Below are positions 62,644 through 64,000 of a DNA stretch of 64,000 bases, piece after piece. The position numbers and the translations under genes are program-made. The DNA is taken from contig JAFZLA010000010.1 in assembly GCA_017551705.1 (NCBI GenBank), positions 62,001-126,000 of the forward strand. The letters are read 5' to 3'. Below the pieces are notes generated by a model, which was not told the origin of the DNA, did no database searches, and saw only the letters and a list, made by a program, of their open reading frames with translations. Every line of letters starts with the position of its first letter. Within the stretch, counting starts at the first letter, position 1. Source of the stretch: Treponema sp. GTDB taxonomy: Bacteria > Spirochaetota > Spirochaetia > Treponematales > Treponemataceae.

Positions 62644-63570
62644 CTAGTCTTCGTAAGGAATTTCAAAGCGCATTCGGTCGCGGCCAAGAATGGCGCCAGG
62701 ATAAATTTCTTGCGCCTCGGCTTCCAAAACAGACAAGTCCTTGTCGGTATAGCGAGGGCTGTAGTGAATCATCGCCATTTTCTTTACCTGAGCGTCGCGG
62801 GCGATTGTGGCCGCCTGCTTTGCGGTCATGTGTTTTTTTTCGTTGGCTTGGTCCAAAAGGCCGTGCTCGAACATTCCCTCGCAAAGCAAAAGGTCTGAGC
62901 CGGCCACTTCCTTGGCGATAGACTCGTTGTAAAGGGTGTCGGTGACGTAGCTGAATTTTCTTCCCTTGCGCGAAGGTCCTAAAACTTGGTCGGGGCGGAC
63001 AATAGTTCCGTCTGTGGCGGTGACTTCCTGCCCGTTTTGAAGCTTTGACCACAAGGCGCCGCGCGGCACTTTAAGGTCGGCCGCCGCCTGAGGATTGAAT
63101 TCGCCCGGGCGGTCAAATTCTTCCAGCGTGTAGCCTACGCAAATCTTTGTGTGGTCAAGCGGAAATGCGCGAACTTGAAAGTCCCTTTCTTTGTGGACAA
63201 CGCAAGGCGCGGTGATTTCCTTTACCACGACAGGATAGTTTATGTACATGTCCAAAACCTTTCGGCTGGTCTCAATGTACTCTGCGATTTTTGGCGGGCC
63301 GTAAATGTAAAGGGGGTCGCTGCGCTCGACTTGAGAGCTGAGCATCATGATTCCCGGAAGGCCCGTGACATGGTCGGCGTGGGTGTGGCTTACAAAAATC
63401 GCGTTTATCTTTTTCCATTTGAGGTTGAGGCGGCGCAGAGACACTTGGGTTCCCTCGCCTCCGTCGAACAAAAACAAATCGCCGTCTCGCCTCAAAAGCG
63501 CGCTCGTCAAGTGTCTGTAAGGCAGCGGCATCATTCCGCCGCAGCCCAAAATAAAGGCTTCCATGTTCAT
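62644..63570 (-). CDS. rnz: Ribonuclease Z
   Basis: RNase Z cuts the 3' trailer of pre-tRNA, needed here because the tRNA-Pro gene encodes no CCA. The 308-residue metallo-beta-lactamase-fold enzyme shows FDGGEGTQVSLRR near residue 36, the HTHADHVTGLPG metal motif near 62 and SYVTDT near residue 212 and HMTAKQAATIA, with a final HYSPRY near 273. It follows the FemAB-type gene by 5 bases and shares its minus-strand operon. Confidence 0.94.
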   Translation of the reverse strand: MNMEAFILGCGGMMPLPYRHLTSALLRRDGDLFLFDGGEGTQVSLRRLNLKWKKINAIFVSHTHADHVTGLPGIMMLSSQVERSDPLYIYGPPKIAEYIETSRKVLDMYINYPVVVKEITAPCVVHKERDFQVRAFPLDHTKICVGYTLEEFDRPGEFNPQAAADLKVPRGALWSKLQNGQEVTATDGTIVRPDQVLGPSRKGRKFSYVTDTLYNESIAKEVAGSDLLLCEGMFEHGLLDQANEKKHMTAKQAATIARDAQVKKMAMIHYSPRYTDKDLSVLEAEAQEIYPGAILGRDRMRFEIPYED

Positions 63571-63575
63571 ATATT

Positions 63576-64000
63576 TTACCTTCCGCGAATTTTCTTCAAA
63601 ACTTTTTTATGCCAAAAGGCGCGAGCTTTTTCAGCCGCCACGCAAAGACCGTAAGCCGCTTTTAAGGGAACGTCATAGCTGCCGACGCGGTGTACGTTGC
63701 GGCCGCCGAAGCCGGTTTTGAATAAGTAAAGGCCGTGCATGGGGTGTCCGGGGTCGTCCGTGGGCGGCATTCCGTACATGTCGTAATAGCGGCTGCCGTA
63801 GGCCTTTGCGTCTTGCATCGCCGTCCACTGGAGCAAAAAGTTTGGCATAAGGTTTCGCTTTGTGTTTGAGGAACAGCCGTAAAGATAGACGGCCTCGTCC
63901 TTGGAAAAAAGCGTCATTATCGCGCCCAAATTGTCGCCTTCGTGCTTGGCTATGTAAAGGTTCACTTGCGGAACGTCGCCGCCCGCGCCGCCGTTTTGGG
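63576..64000 (-). CDS. FemAB-type aminoacyltransferase, C-terminal part
   Basis: The frame is open to the window edge without a stop and its true start lies outside; the GTG at 63965 is only an internal codon. The visible 141 residues hold the second GNAT-like half of a FemX/FemAB transferase: a short beta entry, AVYLYGCSSNTKRNLMPNFLLQWTAMQDAK near residue 40, YYDMYGMPPTDDPGHPMHGLY and a basic tail. FemAB proteins add amino acids to the peptidoglycan bridge. It precedes rnz by 5 bases. Confidence 0.85.
   Translation of the reverse strand, partial: QNGGAGGDVPQVNLYIAKHEGDNLGAIMTLFSKDEAVYLYGCSSNTKRNLMPNFLLQWTAMQDAKAYGSRYYDMYGMPPTDDPGHPMHGLYLFKTGFGGRNVHRVGSYDVPLKAAYGLCVAAEKARAFWHKKVLKKIRGR

Noticed and set aside
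1-64000. CRISPR array, prophage, insertion sequence with transposase, or replication origin
   Set aside because: No regularly spaced direct repeats, phage structural genes, transposases or dnaA-box clusters were seen on either strand.

Overview
The window is chromosomal DNA of a spirochaete, almost certainly a host-associated Treponema. The strongest clue is the block dnaG - rpoD - zinc-ribbon protein - rnpB - TPR protein - mreB - mreC - mreD - PBP2 - rodA (1615-13312), which follows the order I recall for the syphilis spirochaete (around TP0492-TP0501). The many relaxed-lipobox lipoproteins, the PilZ protein and the short ComEC also fit. Nearly all genes are intact and densely packed in operons. 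The species cannot be named from the sequence.

Layout. 1-13312: a metallo-beta-lactamase-fold tail, a small protein and MltG lead into primase, the main sigma factor, RNase P RNA and the cell-elongation operon (mreBCD, PBP2, RodA). 13440-13513: tRNA-Pro(GGG) with a clear promoter and terminator. 13628-21944: mfd (minus), three conserved treponemal genes of uncertain role, trpS (minus) and folC.

22060-27719 is an accessory island with different base use. It starts with a self-contained phosphate module: a Na/Pi cotransporter with a PhoU-like tail, a PhoB-type regulator and a PhoR-type kinase, behind a promoter that carries 11-bp-phased TTTAAC-like repeats resembling a Pho box. Two sites built like integron attC recombination sites follow (25509-25574 and 26377-26436). 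They bracket a membrane-protein cassette. After them come a DUF4160/DUF2442 pair that looks like toxin-antitoxin, and a gene broken by an in-frame TAA. No integrase lies in the window.

27720-33638: a dCache-type sensor fused to a class III adenylate cyclase, alr (minus), a lipoprotein, thrC and a dCMP-deaminase-type enzyme (minus). 33811-47378: one 13.5-kb operon with TPR proteins, a TolC-like channel, a membrane-fusion protein, two Ig-like-domain lipoproteins and two RND pumps; this looks like a complete but unusual envelope export machine. 47489-50274: a uracil-type permease (minus) and a D-Ala-D-Ala carboxypeptidase.

50314-57962: a minus-strand operon read from PilZ protein through a HEAT-like protein, comEC, rsmA, a YggS-type protein, a small membrane protein and two pseudouridine synthases. 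57997-64000: a CPBP protease, then a minus-strand operon of a FemAB-type transferase (cut by the window end), RNase Z, a rare single-chain GldA-GldF-GldG-like ABC transporter and a DUF4340 protein.

The most interesting items are the attC-like sites with the phosphate module beside them, the tandem-RND operon, the triple Gld fusion, and a small family of hairpin repeats (13581, 30556, 47343), one copy of which supplies the C-terminus of an RND pump.
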